Source of the DNA: an uncultured Campylobacter sp.
GTDB lineage: Bacteria; Campylobacterota; Campylobacteria; Campylobacterales; Campylobacteraceae
Assembly: GCA_900539255.1 (NCBI GenBank)
Contig: UQBJ01000006.1
Coordinates: 9,298-73,297, forward strand
Length of the DNA: 64,000 nucleotides
Direction: 5' to 3'
Numbering within the stretch: the stretch's first letter is position 1; each line of letters starts with the position of its first letter. Below, piece by piece: positions 52,458 to 60,512 of the stretch. Under the pieces are notes generated by a model. The model worked only from the letters and a program-made list of their open reading frames with translations. It was not told the DNA's origin and did no database searches. The position numbers were made by a program, and so were the translations under genes.

Positions 52458-52560
52458 ATATATTAACTAATCTATGATAAAATTTTATTTATATAACATA
52501 ACTTAATGCTCCAATAAGGGCATTAAATTTTATATTTCGACATAAAGTAAGGGTAAAAAA

Positions 52561-52586
52561 TATAACATACTAGCAAGTATGTTATA
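52561..52586. repeat. perfect 11-bp inverted repeat upstream of recombinase
   Basis: TATAACATACT-AGCA-AGTATGTTATA, overlapping the first possible ATG of the recombinase frame and ending 7 nt before its ribosome site. It could be an operator, an attenuator hairpin, or a recombinase binding site; arms of 11 bp fit the arm length of Xer-type sites, but the 4-nt centre is shorter than usual. Confidence 0.6.
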
Positions 52587-52605
52587 CAAAATGGAGAATT
52601 TTGCT

Positions 52606-53565
52606 ATGAAATTGACAAAAAACGACTTAATCGGCGATTTACAAGCTTGGGCTAAGGCATACTTTTTGCACATAAACACACTTAACTACTCAAAAAATAC
52701 AATTTTGCTGTATAAGAGAGTAATTTTGACATTTATAGAGTATAACAGGGCTTTTTTGGACGAAATGGGCATTAAGGACATAAAAACGACACATATCGTG
52801 GCTTACTTGCAATTTTTGGACGAAAAGGCGTGTAAGAGCGAAAATCGGCTAAAAAACCGAGTTAGCCTATCAAAATCAAGTAAAAGTGCATATATTAAGG
52901 TTATCCGCTCATTTTTTGCTTTTATCACGGAAAACAACGATGAAAATCATACTTTTGACTTTGCCTTTAAAAAAATTCGCATCGATAACTCAAAAAGAGA
53001 GGAAAAGATTGTGTATCTTAACGAAGATGAAATTTTTAGGCTGTGTGAATTTATCGAAAGGCAAAAGGGCAAAAAGAGAGATTACAACTCATATCGCAAT
53101 GCCTTGCTCATCAAGCTAATGTTGCACGCAGGGCTTAGAATTTCAGAGGCTTTGGGCGTGAAATTGAAAGATTTTAAAGAGCAAGATGAAATTTTGTGCA
53201 TAAAGATTTTTGCAAAGGGCGGAAAAGAACAAAATGCTTATATAGATAAAGCAAAGATAGATGATGAGCTTGACTATTTTAGCAACACGGCACAATTAAG
53301 CCCTGATGAGCTTATAATGAAAACACAACACGGCACAGCACTTAACCGCACAAGTGCTTTTATCATTATCAATAGAATTTACGCAAAGGCTTTGATTGAA
53401 AAACGAGGATTGCATCTTTTAAGACATACGCTAGCAATGAGACTTACACAAAAGGGCGTGAGCGTGCTTGTCATTCAAAAGATACTCAGACATTCAAACA
53501 TTAACACCACAACAATCTATGCAAAGGCTACTCCACAAGATATAGCAAATGTTTTGGTTGGGTAG
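52606..53565 (+). CDS. tyrosine recombinase/integrase (Xer-like)
   Basis: The 319-residue protein has an N-terminal SAM-like core-binding domain (about 10-110) and a catalytic domain with Arg in HAGLRISEAL, Lys in FAKGGKEQ, H-x-x-R in HLLRHTLAMRL, His in LRHSNINTTT and the Tyr nucleophile in TIYAKAT. All six active-site positions are present. It could be a chromosomal dimer-resolution enzyme or the integrase of the element to the right; position favours the latter. The ATG behind GGAG is chosen over ATGs 5 and 9 codons upstream. Confidence 0.85.
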   Translation: MKLTKNDLIGDLQAWAKAYFLHINTLNYSKNTILLYKRVILTFIEYNRAFLDEMGIKDIKTTHIVAYLQFLDEKACKSENRLKNRVSLSKSSKSAYIKVIRSFFAFITENNDENHTFDFAFKKIRIDNSKREEKIVYLNEDEIFRLCEFIERQKGKKRDYNSYRNALLIKLMLHAGLRISEALGVKLKDFKEQDEILCIKIFAKGGKEQNAYIDKAKIDDELDYFSNTAQLSPDELIMKTQHGTALNRTSAFIIINRIYAKALIEKRGLHLLRHTLAMRLTQKGVSVLVIQKILRHSNINTTTIYAKATPQDIANVLVG

Positions 53566-53589
53566 AAAAAATTTGCAAAAATAGCCTAT

Positions 53590-53952
53590 TTATAAGGTTT
53601 TCATAAATTGCTTTGCGCTCAATGCCAAAAAAGCTGACTTTGAAATGCCAAGAGAATTTGCATAATGTGTTATTTCGTTTATTAAACTCTCTTTCATTGT
53701 TATATTTATGGGCTTTGCGTTATCCTTAATCAATGTTGGTTCAGGTATATAGTCCTTTGATTTAAGCATACTTTCTATGAGACTAGGAAAAGCGGCTTTT
53801 AAATCCTTTATAGCCTCAGCCTCGCTCGCTCCTGTGCCAAAAAGCACGGCTTTATCCTCAAATTCTTTAAATTTAGCCATAAATCCCCCCTCATTGTCGC
53901 TAAAAACAATGATTTCGTAAGGTAAATTCAAATAATACTGCACATTTTTCAT
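53590..53952 (-). CDS. hicB: HicB-type antitoxin
   Basis: The 120-residue protein has the HicB partial RNase H-like fold (YEIIVFSDNEGGFMAKFKEF...GASEAEAIKDLKAAF) and a C-terminal RHH-like helix pair (MKESLINEITHYANSLGISK) for DNA binding. It neutralises HicA and autoregulates. It lies 3 nt after the toxin gene, the usual toxin-first order. Confidence 0.85.
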   Translation of the reverse strand: MKNVQYYLNLPYEIIVFSDNEGGFMAKFKEFEDKAVLFGTGASEAEAIKDLKAAFPSLIESMLKSKDYIPEPTLIKDNAKPINITMKESLINEITHYANSLGISKSAFLALSAKQFMKTL

Positions 53953-53955
53953 TAT

Positions 53956-54183
53956 TTACTCCTTAACAATAGCTTTTAAAACAGCCTTAGTATAAACGGC
54001 ATTCATCGGCTTTTTCAAAGGCAAGGTAATATGCTTTGCCCCAGCCTTTGCAAAGGTATGGTGCGAACCCTTTTTAGAGTTTAGCTTATAGCCGTTTAAT
54101 TCAAGCAATTTTTTCAAATCCTCAAAACTAGCGTTTTTGGGATTATTTTTTAATTTCTGCTCTAATTTTTCTTTAATGCTCAT
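53956..54183 (-). CDS. hicA: HicA-type mRNA interferase toxin
   Basis: The 75-residue protein has the double-stranded-RNA-binding-like HicA fold with the catalytic His in KKGSHHTF, and the flanking LLELNGYKLNSKKG and ITLPLKKP segments. HicA cleaves mRNA when HicB is lost. The N-terminus is about 15 residues longer than minimal HicA. Likely a stabilisation module of the adjacent mobile DNA. Confidence 0.85.
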   Translation of the reverse strand: MSIKEKLEQKLKNNPKNASFEDLKKLLELNGYKLNSKKGSHHTFAKAGAKHITLPLKKPMNAVYTKAVLKAIVKE

Positions 54184-54343
54184 ATTTATATTATACCATA
54201 AAACTATTTATATTAAGCATAAGTTTGATAAAAAATAAAATTTTGAATGTAAGTGATGGGTATTTTTGATGATAGAAATTCACAAAAGTCCGTTAAAAAG
54301 GCTTTTTGAGTAAAATAGAGCGTGAAATTCACGCTCTATTTCG

Positions 54344-54910
54344 TCAAAACGAATAAATGTAGCGCACACCTACTTCAAGTGGTTGGCTATTTTTGAAAGT
54401 AAAATCTCGTGCAACAACCTTTTCGTGTTCGCTCAAACCAATACGAGCAAAGCCTTCCAAAGAATGCTTTTCGCTCAAAAGATACCTTGCACCAAGATTG
54501 ATGGCATAGTCAAAACCTGTTTCTGCTGTGCTTGCAATATAGCTTGCAAAGCCTAAACCTAGTCCAGCAAATACGCCAAAGTTTTTGTCATCGCCAAAAG
54601 GCAGATTATACAACGCATCGACATTTATGTCGGTAGTATTGTAGCTGTTGCCTCTGCTGTATTTAGCGTAATATCGCAAGCCAAATTCAGGCGTGAAAAA
54701 TTGCTTGTAGCCACCCAAAATACCAAGCTTTAAGCCCGTATTTGTGGTGTCTCTATCAATCTGCCCAATGAGCTGTATATTCCAGCTTAAAGCGTGGCTA
54801 GATTTGTGTTGGGCAAAGCTACCTTGCCCACCAACAAACCAAGCATTTTGTTCAGCCACAGCGCAAGTGGCAACTAAAAGTCCCAAAAAAGCCATAATTA
54901 GCCTTTTCAT
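54344..54910 (-). CDS. outer membrane beta-barrel protein
   Basis: The 188-residue product has a signal peptide (MKRLIMAFLGLLVATCAVA), alternating strands (FGLRYYAKYSRGNSYN; NFGVFAGLGLGFASYIAS) and a terminal aromatic strand EVGVRYIYSF, so it is an outer membrane barrel related in style to the one at 48.5 kb. The ATG follows AGGAG; 25 open codons upstream precede the ribosome site. A 230-nt structured leader precedes it. Confidence 0.78.
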   Translation of the reverse strand: MKRLIMAFLGLLVATCAVAEQNAWFVGGQGSFAQHKSSHALSWNIQLIGQIDRDTTNTGLKLGILGGYKQFFTPEFGLRYYAKYSRGNSYNTTDINVDALYNLPFGDDKNFGVFAGLGLGFASYIASTAETGFDYAINLGARYLLSEKHSLEGFARIGLSEHEKVVARDFTFKNSQPLEVGVRYIYSF

Positions 54911-55153
54911 TTTTACTCCTTGAAAAGTGAATTTACACTCAAATTGCGGACATACTTCTAGGCAGTATAAACCGCATAGGTGCATTAAAAAGTGGATAAG
55001 ATAAGGACTTACATTGCCCCTTAGAAGTATTTTAGAAAAATGGGTTGCTTAAATCACGAGTGCCTTATAGAAAAACCCATATATTAGCATTCAGACGGAT
55101 AAACCGAATAAAAAGGGACAACTAAAATGTGTTTAACCACGAGCGTAATTATA
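54911..55153 (-). promoter_or_regulatory. promoter and long structured leader of the barrel gene
   Basis: Minus-strand TATAAT (55148-55153) would start transcription about 230 nt before the gene. The leader holds two stems: ATGGGTT/AACCCAT (55040-55080), and ATACTTCTA+GGCA pairing across 54952-55030 with a 3-nt bulge. Two related segments around CACGAG (55055-55060 and 55138-55143) recur. The plus strand carries tiny ORFs of 15-17 codons. Confidence 0.45.
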
Positions 55154-55239
55154 CTACAAAAAAACTTAAAAATTCCTTAAAGTAAGTAAGCTAATAAAAA
55201 TTTTTATTTAAAAAACTCTTCTAAAAGAACTTTTGAAAT

Positions 55240-55265
55240 AAAAAAAGCTCCGAATAAATCGGAGC
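55240..55265 (-). terminator. Rho-independent terminator of the accessory operon
   Basis: Minus strand: perfect stem GCTCCGA/TCGGAGC, 5-nt loop, then seven T residues. It closes the long minus-strand operon about 75 nt beyond the last gene. Confidence 0.85.
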
Positions 55266-55338
55266 AAAATGGCGAAAGCAAGCGTAAAAACGCTTCTTTC
55301 TAGGATTAAGAAAATCAAATAGTGATTAAAATTCCTAA

Positions 55339-55599
55339 TCACATTCTATGGTAAAAAAGGTTATATTTTTTACCACTTTTATCCCAAAAACTGATGCGAA
55401 TCCCCCTTTTTTGGGTTGTGCATTCCGCCTTTGAGATATTCTCAAATTCAACGCCACGCAGCCTTTTACAACCATCTTGCAAATAGCTTATCATAATGTT
55501 ATGACGATAACCCGTTGAATTTTTGAATTCCAAACTTTTAGGCACGCTTGCCTTGTCTTCTTCGGCTTTTTTGTGCCAATATAATTCTTCATCGGTCAT
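55339..55599 (-). CDS. hypothetical accessory protein
   Basis: This 86-residue protein (start MTDEELYWHKKAEEDK) has a basic C-terminal half with a GIRISFWDKSGKKYNLF strand pair. No family recognised. AAAGGA precedes the ATG. Last gene of the operon, immediately before the terminator. Confidence 0.6.
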   Translation of the reverse strand: MTDEELYWHKKAEEDKASVPKSLEFKNSTGYRHNIMISYLQDGCKRLRGVEFENISKAECTTQKRGIRISFWDKSGKKYNLFYHRM

Positions 55600-55676
55600 T
55601 TTTTTCCTTTCTTTTGTGTTTATACCACAACTTGCTTAAAAAGCAAGTGTGGCATAAATTTTGTTGAAATACACGA

Positions 55677-55883
55677 TTAAATGCTACCAAAAGCCTCATT
55701 GCGTGTATAAAACAGCCTATGCGTGTCGTTGTTCTCGTAGGTTTCAAATTGTATGACAAGCCCACAATCCCAATAAGCACAACACTCTTTAACCTCGTTT
55801 TCAAGGTATCTAGTGCCTCTATTAAAGAGATAGCGAATACGCTCATCAGTCAAACTGCCACGAGTATGATTGACTATTTTCAT
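55677..55883 (-). CDS. hypothetical accessory protein
   Basis: The 68-residue protein begins MKIVNHTRGSLTDERIRYLF and is compact alpha/beta with two adjacent Cys (KECCAYWDC). The ATG follows AGGAG; an upstream in-frame start lies inside the preceding gene. Function unknown. Confidence 0.6.
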   Translation of the reverse strand: MKIVNHTRGSLTDERIRYLFNRGTRYLENEVKECCAYWDCGLVIQFETYENNDTHRLFYTRNEAFGSI

Positions 55884-55884
55884 C

Positions 55885-56214
55885 TTAGTTCTCCTCTCTA
55901 TATTCGACACGGAATTCGTGCCTGCTTGCATCGCTATACACCTTTTGTGAGCGGTGCAAAGCGGTTGCTTTTAACCCACTGCAAAATAGGCTGTGTAGTA
56001 TCTTGTTAATGGTTTCGCCTTTGACATCGTTGCCTATTTCTAGGGCAAGTGTAAAGCCACCATCGACAAAAACTTCCATTCCTACTTGATTTGCAGGTGT
56101 TTTGTAGTCAGCTATGCGATGAGCATAGTAAAATACAGAGGACAAAAGCTCTCCGCTCATACCAAGATTGTTTGTTATCTCGATTAACTGTTCTTGTATT
56201 GTTGTTGCTTTCAT
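55885..56214 (-). CDS. hypothetical accessory protein
   Basis: The 109-residue protein starts MKATTIQEQLIEITNN and is predicted helical then beta (MEVFVDGGFTLALEIGNDVKG). The start is chosen by spacing from AAAGGA; two earlier starts are in frame. One base separates it from the next gene. No known family recognised. Confidence 0.6.
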   Translation of the reverse strand: MKATTIQEQLIEITNNLGMSGELLSSVFYYAHRIADYKTPANQVGMEVFVDGGFTLALEIGNDVKGETINKILHSLFCSGLKATALHRSQKVYSDASRHEFRVEYREEN

Positions 56215-56258
56215 TATCATTTCCTTTCTATTTTTTTGCAATAAAGCAAAGGCAAGGC

Positions 56259-57437
56259 TTACACAACCTCGCCGAAGGTTAAGGTATTGAGCTTATTTGC
56301 CATAAGCAAGTCATTTATATCCACCCCATCGTTAAAATCCCAGCGAGCTGAGAGATTAAAGATACGAAGTGCATTAAAAGCCTCACTTAAAGCCTTTTCG
56401 CCGTTGATGCCAGCATCATCTTTGTCAAAGCTCAACACGACTCGTTTTTTGCCTTTAAATAAGCTCAACAGCTCCTTTTTGTAAGCAAACACGCCATTAA
56501 AAGCAATTATGCAAACTTTATCAGAGCTTTCGTAGTAGTTTTGCAAAGAAAGAGCATCAATATGCCCCTCGCAAATCCAAATCCACTCACAATTTTTCAA
56601 TCGCTCATACTCCAAACCAAAAGGCATAGGATAAGCAATGTTACTGCAAGAGATATTGACCTCTTTTGCACCTTTGTAAGTAGGGTCAATGCTACGAAAT
56701 GAAAAACCAACGACCATATTTGAATATAAATCAAAATTTGGCACAACGGCTATGTTGAAAGCGTAATTAAAGGCTTTTGTTTTTGCAGAAAATATCTTAA
56801 AGCGGATTAAATCCTCAATAGGAAATCGCTCTAAAAGATGATTTTCTAAATTCTTAACATCAAGATAGGTTAAAAAGCCTATTTTATCAACCAAATTTAG
56901 CTTTTTAATGCCTCGTTTGAGATAATAAGCCTCTTTCCTCTCTTGATTAGTGCTAAGTGAAAAGCGATACAGGCTCGTATAAATGAGCTTTAATTTTTGT
57001 GCATCGCTCATCTTATCATAGAGCTTGACAAAGCTATCCAAATCGCCGATTGTGGCATAGGGTTTGCTTGTGTCAAACTCCATAAATTGAGTCGTTTGCT
57101 TTGGCTTTTGCACGCTTTGAACCTTAACTTGCCGCACAGGATTGTTATCCAGCGTAGCAATTTTAAAGGTAGCGTGTAAAAATTCGCAAGCCTCTTTGAA
57201 ATCGCCACCAAACTTATGCTTGGCGATATTTACAGGTGTGCCTGAAATACCGCAAGTAAAGCAGTGGCAAGAATTTGTCCGCTCGTAGATGCTCATCGAA
57301 GCATTGTTGTCGTTGTCCTTGTGGGCATTGACATTAAAGCAGTGAAATACCTTGCCATTGTGGGAAGGTCTTGCACCAAGTGCTTCTAAAACATCTTTGA
57401 TGTTGAGCTGTCCTAGCCTTTCTAAGTCATAACGCAT
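56259..57437 (-). CDS. CHC2/TOPRIM primase-like protein
   Basis: The 392-residue protein has an N-terminal CHC2-type zinc finger (FHCFNVNAHKD then CHCFTCGISG) and a TOPRIM fold near residues 270-345 (WIWICEGHIDALSL with the Glu; VVLSFDKDDAG with DxD). Such proteins are DNA primases of plasmids, phages and integrative elements. The helicase domain of larger versions is absent. GGAGGG precedes the ATG, one base after a 19-codon ORF. It is the only replication gene visible and marks the operon as mobile-element DNA. Confidence 0.82.
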   Translation of the reverse strand: MRYDLERLGQLNIKDVLEALGARPSHNGKVFHCFNVNAHKDNDNNASMSIYERTNSCHCFTCGISGTPVNIAKHKFGGDFKEACEFLHATFKIATLDNNPVRQVKVQSVQKPKQTTQFMEFDTSKPYATIGDLDSFVKLYDKMSDAQKLKLIYTSLYRFSLSTNQERKEAYYLKRGIKKLNLVDKIGFLTYLDVKNLENHLLERFPIEDLIRFKIFSAKTKAFNYAFNIAVVPNFDLYSNMVVGFSFRSIDPTYKGAKEVNISCSNIAYPMPFGLEYERLKNCEWIWICEGHIDALSLQNYYESSDKVCIIAFNGVFAYKKELLSLFKGKKRVVLSFDKDDAGINGEKALSEAFNALRIFNLSARWDFNDGVDINDLLMANKLNTLTFGEVV

Positions 57438-57438
57438 T

Positions 57439-57498
57439 TTAACCCTCCATCATCATTATAATGTCTATGGGGTCTTTTGTTCTGATTCCTTTTTTCAT
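57439..57498 (-). CDS. 19-aa micro-ORF upstream of primase
   Basis: ATG behind AAAGGT encodes MKKGIRTKDPIDIIMMMEG and stops 1 nt before the primase ATG (TAA-A-ATG), with the primase ribosome site inside its last codons. Too short for gene callers. The arrangement suggests a translated leader that couples to the primase. Confidence 0.35.
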   Translation of the reverse strand: MKKGIRTKDPIDIIMMMEG

Positions 57499-57516
57499 TT
57501 TTTACCTTTCTTTTTT

Positions 57517-57726
57517 TTAATGTTTTAGGAAATCAACTCTCTTGTCAAAAGGACATTGAGAGCAACTTGGCGCATAGACTTTAAACTGCCTATCTGTGTA
57601 AGCATCGCAGATAGAGCAAGGTCTCAAATCGCCTTTGCAGTCAGGACATTTATGAATAACAAAGCCCTTGTAGGCTAATTCAACCTCGCCACCACATTCG
57701 TGGCAAAACTCAGTGAAATTACTCAT
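57517..57726 (-). CDS. zinc-ribbon protein
   Basis: The 69-residue protein has four C-x-x-C knuckles (FCHECGG, KCPDCKG, PCSICDA, SCSQCPF), enough for two zinc ribbons. Such small proteins bind nucleic acid or act as adaptors; the role is unknown. Its ATG overlaps the preceding stop as ATGA. Confidence 0.7.
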   Translation of the reverse strand: MSNFTEFCHECGGEVELAYKGFVIHKCPDCKGDLRPCSICDAYTDRQFKVYAPSCSQCPFDKRVDFLKH

Positions 57727-58259
57727 ATCATATCCCTTTGCATCTCATTATAGGTTTCAACGAAGTCCCAGCTTTGTATAGTTGATGACCCATATGTAAA
57801 TTTAGGGGCAAGCCTGTCGATATAATGTATCGCACAAACTTTTTGCAAAAAATGCGATAACATATACGCATTCTTTTCTTTTTTGTTTCCCCTTAAATCG
57901 TAGGTATCATCATCAAAGATGATAACTTCGCCACTTTCGTTTTGAAGTCCTAATCGGACATATTCATTTTTCCCAGCATATTCACTGCCAAACACCACAC
58001 TTTGTGTGGGGTCTAGCGAAGAAATAGCATAAATCTTTACGCCAAATTTGGCTGTTAAAAATTCATCTATTCGCTTCCAAAGCTGTGATACTTCAAAAGC
58101 TGTGAAATCGAAAGCGAAAAGGTCGCTAATTTCCTCTCCGCTAAAAACTGCTGGGTAGCGCACTGCGAAGAAAAAAGATGCTTCATCAAGTGCGCCATTG
58201 TTTTTGATATATTCTTTAACTAGCTTATGAGCCAGCTTTAAATCTAAATTTATTTTCAT
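57723..58259 (-). CDS. hypothetical accessory protein
   Basis: The 178-residue mildly acidic protein (MKINLDLKLAHKLVKEYIKN) has a helical N-terminus and an alpha/beta C-terminal part with the acidic patch VIIFDDDTYDLRGNKKE. No family recognised. AAGGAG precedes the ATG. Confidence 0.65.
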   Translation of the reverse strand: MKINLDLKLAHKLVKEYIKNNGALDEASFFFAVRYPAVFSGEEISDLFAFDFTAFEVSQLWKRIDEFLTAKFGVKIYAISSLDPTQSVVFGSEYAGKNEYVRLGLQNESGEVIIFDDDTYDLRGNKKEKNAYMLSHFLQKVCAIHYIDRLAPKFTYGSSTIQSWDFVETYNEMQRDMI

Positions 58260-58349
58260 TTTTTCTCCTTGTGTTTTTAGATTTAATAGGTTGAAGGGAT
58301 TTTGTAAAATACCCTTTAAGTAGGGATTTACTAAATCCCTAAACTAGGG

Positions 58350-58709
58350 TTAGTTGAGAATGTCAAATGATAGCTGCTCTATGCTTTGCCTGATACCAGC
58401 AGGTATCTTTGCAGCGTATGTATCATCAAAGTCATCAGGCACTGAATAAAAGCCGATATATTCACTCGGTTCTATCCAATACTCTTGTTGATTTGAATCA
58501 ATCCAAAGCACGGCTTCAACTCTTTTGATAGAAAAGATTTCTCCATCATCAAGTATAAAGCCGATAACTTCGCCGCCAACTATTTTGCCGTGTTTGTAAT
58601 AAACACGCTCAATAGTTTGATAGCAACCATAATCACAACCTGTGAGCTTATCTCGCACCGCTTTTATATTGCGTGGCGAGCAAATTTGCGTATTGCTCTC
58701 GTGTGTCAT
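58350..58709 (-). CDS. hypothetical accessory protein
   Basis: The 119-residue acidic protein has a central small beta-barrel-like segment (GKIVGGEVIGFILDDGEIFS). No known family recognised. A strong AGGAGGAT site precedes the ATG. Ten bases separate it from the upstream gene. Confidence 0.6.
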   Translation of the reverse strand: MTHESNTQICSPRNIKAVRDKLTGCDYGCYQTIERVYYKHGKIVGGEVIGFILDDGEIFSIKRVEAVLWIDSNQQEYWIEPSEYIGFYSVPDDFDDTYAAKIPAGIRQSIEQLSFDILN

Positions 58710-58718
58710 TTTATCCTC

Positions 58719-59114
58719 CTAAAAGTGAAAGCTGATATGATATGAAGGCTTATTGATATATTCAATTTCCTCTTCAAGAGAATTGTGGATAATATCTCCT
58801 GCTGAAACTGCATCTATTTCTAGGTTGCCAGCGGTAGGAAATACTTCCGCAATAATTTGCCGAATGGCTGTTTCTGTCTCAACAGAAAGTGGCTGTCCAT
58901 ACTTGGGTGTTACAAGGCATCTCATATAGCAGCTTGTATCTTCTAGGATTATCCTTAAAGCTCCAAACCCAATTCTATCGAGTTTTAGAAAAAAGGCACG
59001 CCATTTGTCGTGGCAATCCATTTTTTCTTGTTGCAATACCTTGAATGCCCCATTAGCAATCATCTTATCATACCATTGCTGATTTTTAATCAGCTTGTCT
59101 TGTTTTAGTGTCAT
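58719..59114 (-). CDS. hypothetical accessory protein
   Basis: The 131-residue protein begins MTLKQDKLIKNQQWYDKMIA and ends in an acidic region (LEEEIEYINKPSYHISFHF). No known family recognised. AAAGGA precedes the ATG. Confidence 0.6.
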   Translation of the reverse strand: MTLKQDKLIKNQQWYDKMIANGAFKVLQQEKMDCHDKWRAFFLKLDRIGFGALRIILEDTSCYMRCLVTPKYGQPLSVETETAIRQIIAEVFPTAGNLEIDAVSAGDIIHNSLEEEIEYINKPSYHISFHF

Positions 59115-59128
59115 TTTAATCCTTTCAT

Positions 59129-59395
59129 TTATCGCAAAGTTTTATCTCTGCGATTATTTTTAAAAAAATACACTTTTTGAGTGTCGTCCATAAAGTGTAT
59201 AACCAAAATGCCTGCTTTTGCATCAGGCATATTTCCTTGTATCTTGGCAAGACTTATAAGGTCTTTCAAAGAAGTTGTGTTAGGACAATGTCTATCCCAA
59301 ACATAATCCCCATCTTTGTGTGAATGTCCGCCAATACTTTGCCAATTTCCATCACTGATATGTCCTATATCAGAATAAAGGATATTTTTGTGCAT
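59129..59395 (-). CDS. hypothetical accessory protein
   Basis: The 88-residue protein (MHKNILYSDIGHISDGNWQS) has a His/Asp-rich N-terminus (GGHSHKDGDYVWDRH) that could bind metal, which is speculative, followed by a strand-rich end. The ATG follows AGGAG; the open frame extends 7 codons upstream. It overlaps the upstream gene by 26 nt. Confidence 0.55.
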   Translation of the reverse strand: MHKNILYSDIGHISDGNWQSIGGHSHKDGDYVWDRHCPNTTSLKDLISLAKIQGNMPDAKAGILVIHFMDDTQKVYFFKNNRRDKTLR

Positions 59396-59633
59396 TGTTT
59401 TCTCCTTTCTCTTCAAAATAGTCCTCGACTATTTGCGTTAAATTTAACTCTTGCAAATTTGGGTAATCCCCATTGCGAATAGCATTTTTAACGATTTCAA
59501 ATAGCTTTTGAGGACACTCATCAAGGCTTTCAACCACACCGCTTTTATGTAAAGCAGCGATACATTTACTTACCTCTTCGTCCCCAAAAGGACTAATCAA
59601 GGTTTGAAACTGCGCAACTAAACTCTTACTCAT
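59370..59633 (-). CDS. hypothetical accessory protein
   Basis: The 87-residue helical acidic protein (MSKSLVAQFQTLISPFGDEE) ends with VEDYFEEKGENNAQKYPLF. It overlaps both neighbours, consistent with coupled translation. GGGGG precedes the ATG. No known family recognised. Confidence 0.6.
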   Translation of the reverse strand: MSKSLVAQFQTLISPFGDEEVSKCIAALHKSGVVESLDECPQKLFEIVKNAIRNGDYPNLQELNLTQIVEDYFEEKGENNAQKYPLF

Positions 59634-60081
59634 CGTTGCCCCCTAACACGAATGCTGTGGCAACAACTTCGTAATCATCTTCAACGAGTTGTAAAGAGTG
59701 TTGATTTCTAGCTCGACACAAACTAGAAACGAATTCTTCTATCTCGCTGTCTTTTGCATAGTCATTCACTTCGCATTCCGCATTTGCCAAATAGTCCTTA
59801 ACCCACTTTTTAAGCTCGCATTCAAGCTCTTTTGTATCCCTATAAAGGACAATGTTTGGGATTAAGCTGTCGCTGTGATTGTAAGCAACCACTATGGCAT
59901 TGTGTGCGGCTTGGTGTATGTTAAGCGTGTTAAACCTAACAATTTCACCATCATTATCGATTGACTCCGCATTAAAGCAGTCCTTAACGCTGTCAAATAC
60001 ATCATCTTCAACGCTAAATTCTAAGTAACCGATATTGCTTTTTCTGACTAGCAAGTAGTCATTTTCTCCGTAGTTTTTCAT
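59626..60081 (-). CDS. hypothetical acidic accessory protein
   Basis: The 151-residue protein has acidic residues about 2.5 times as frequent as basic ones (e.g. YLEFSVEDDVFDSVKDCF, NDYAKDSEIEEFVSS). Strongly acidic small proteins on mobile elements include DNA mimics such as Ard antirestriction proteins. No specific ArdA/ArdB motif is evident. AAAGGA precedes the ATG. Confidence 0.6.
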   Translation of the reverse strand: MKNYGENDYLLVRKSNIGYLEFSVEDDVFDSVKDCFNAESIDNDGEIVRFNTLNIHQAAHNAIVVAYNHSDSLIPNIVLYRDTKELECELKKWVKDYLANAECEVNDYAKDSEIEEFVSSLCRARNQHSLQLVEDDYEVVATAFVLGGNDE

Positions 60082-60110
60082 AGTTTTCCTTTATGTGATT
60101 AAGGTAGCAG

Positions 60111-60509
60111 TTAAGCTACCTTATGATTGTTTAAAAGAGCCTCAAATTGACTCTTTAATTCTGCAAATTCATAGCTTTCTAGGTATTGAGATTCAAAGCG
60201 ATGCTCGTAGTAGAATACTAATCCACTTACCAAGTCCTCACCTCGTCTATTCGCAACACCTATGTCGTAATCGACTTGACACATCAGAGTAAGAAAAGCA
60301 TCTTGCTCTTCTTCTGATGACTCATCAAAAGCCTTATTAGCAACTTGATGCAAAACATCTCCGTGTTGAGCGCGAAGCTCCCAATAAATATCGCAAAGTT
60401 CTGCATCGAAAATATCTAAACCGCACTCATCGTAGGCTCTTTTAAGCCAACTTAATGCGATTTTATCCACCTTGCTGCCACTGAATTCCAATGTTTCAAA
60501 AATCAACAT
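60111..60509 (-). CDS. hypothetical acidic accessory protein
   Basis: The 132-residue protein (MLIFETLEFSGSKVDKIALS) has a marked acidic bias (AFDESSEEEQDAFLTL; GLDIFDAELCDIYWEL). Helical prediction dominates. The family is not known to me. AAGGAG lies 7 nt upstream of the ATG; only 3 nt separate it from the upstream gene's stop. Confidence 0.6.
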   Translation of the reverse strand: MLIFETLEFSGSKVDKIALSWLKRAYDECGLDIFDAELCDIYWELRAQHGDVLHQVANKAFDESSEEEQDAFLTLMCQVDYDIGVANRRGEDLVSGLVFYYEHRFESQYLESYEFAELKSQFEALLNNHKVA

Positions 60510-60512
60510 TTG

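Noticed and set aside
55589..55846. 85-aa minus-strand ORF
   Set aside because: Overlaps a gene with a better ribosome site in another frame; composition is shadow-like.
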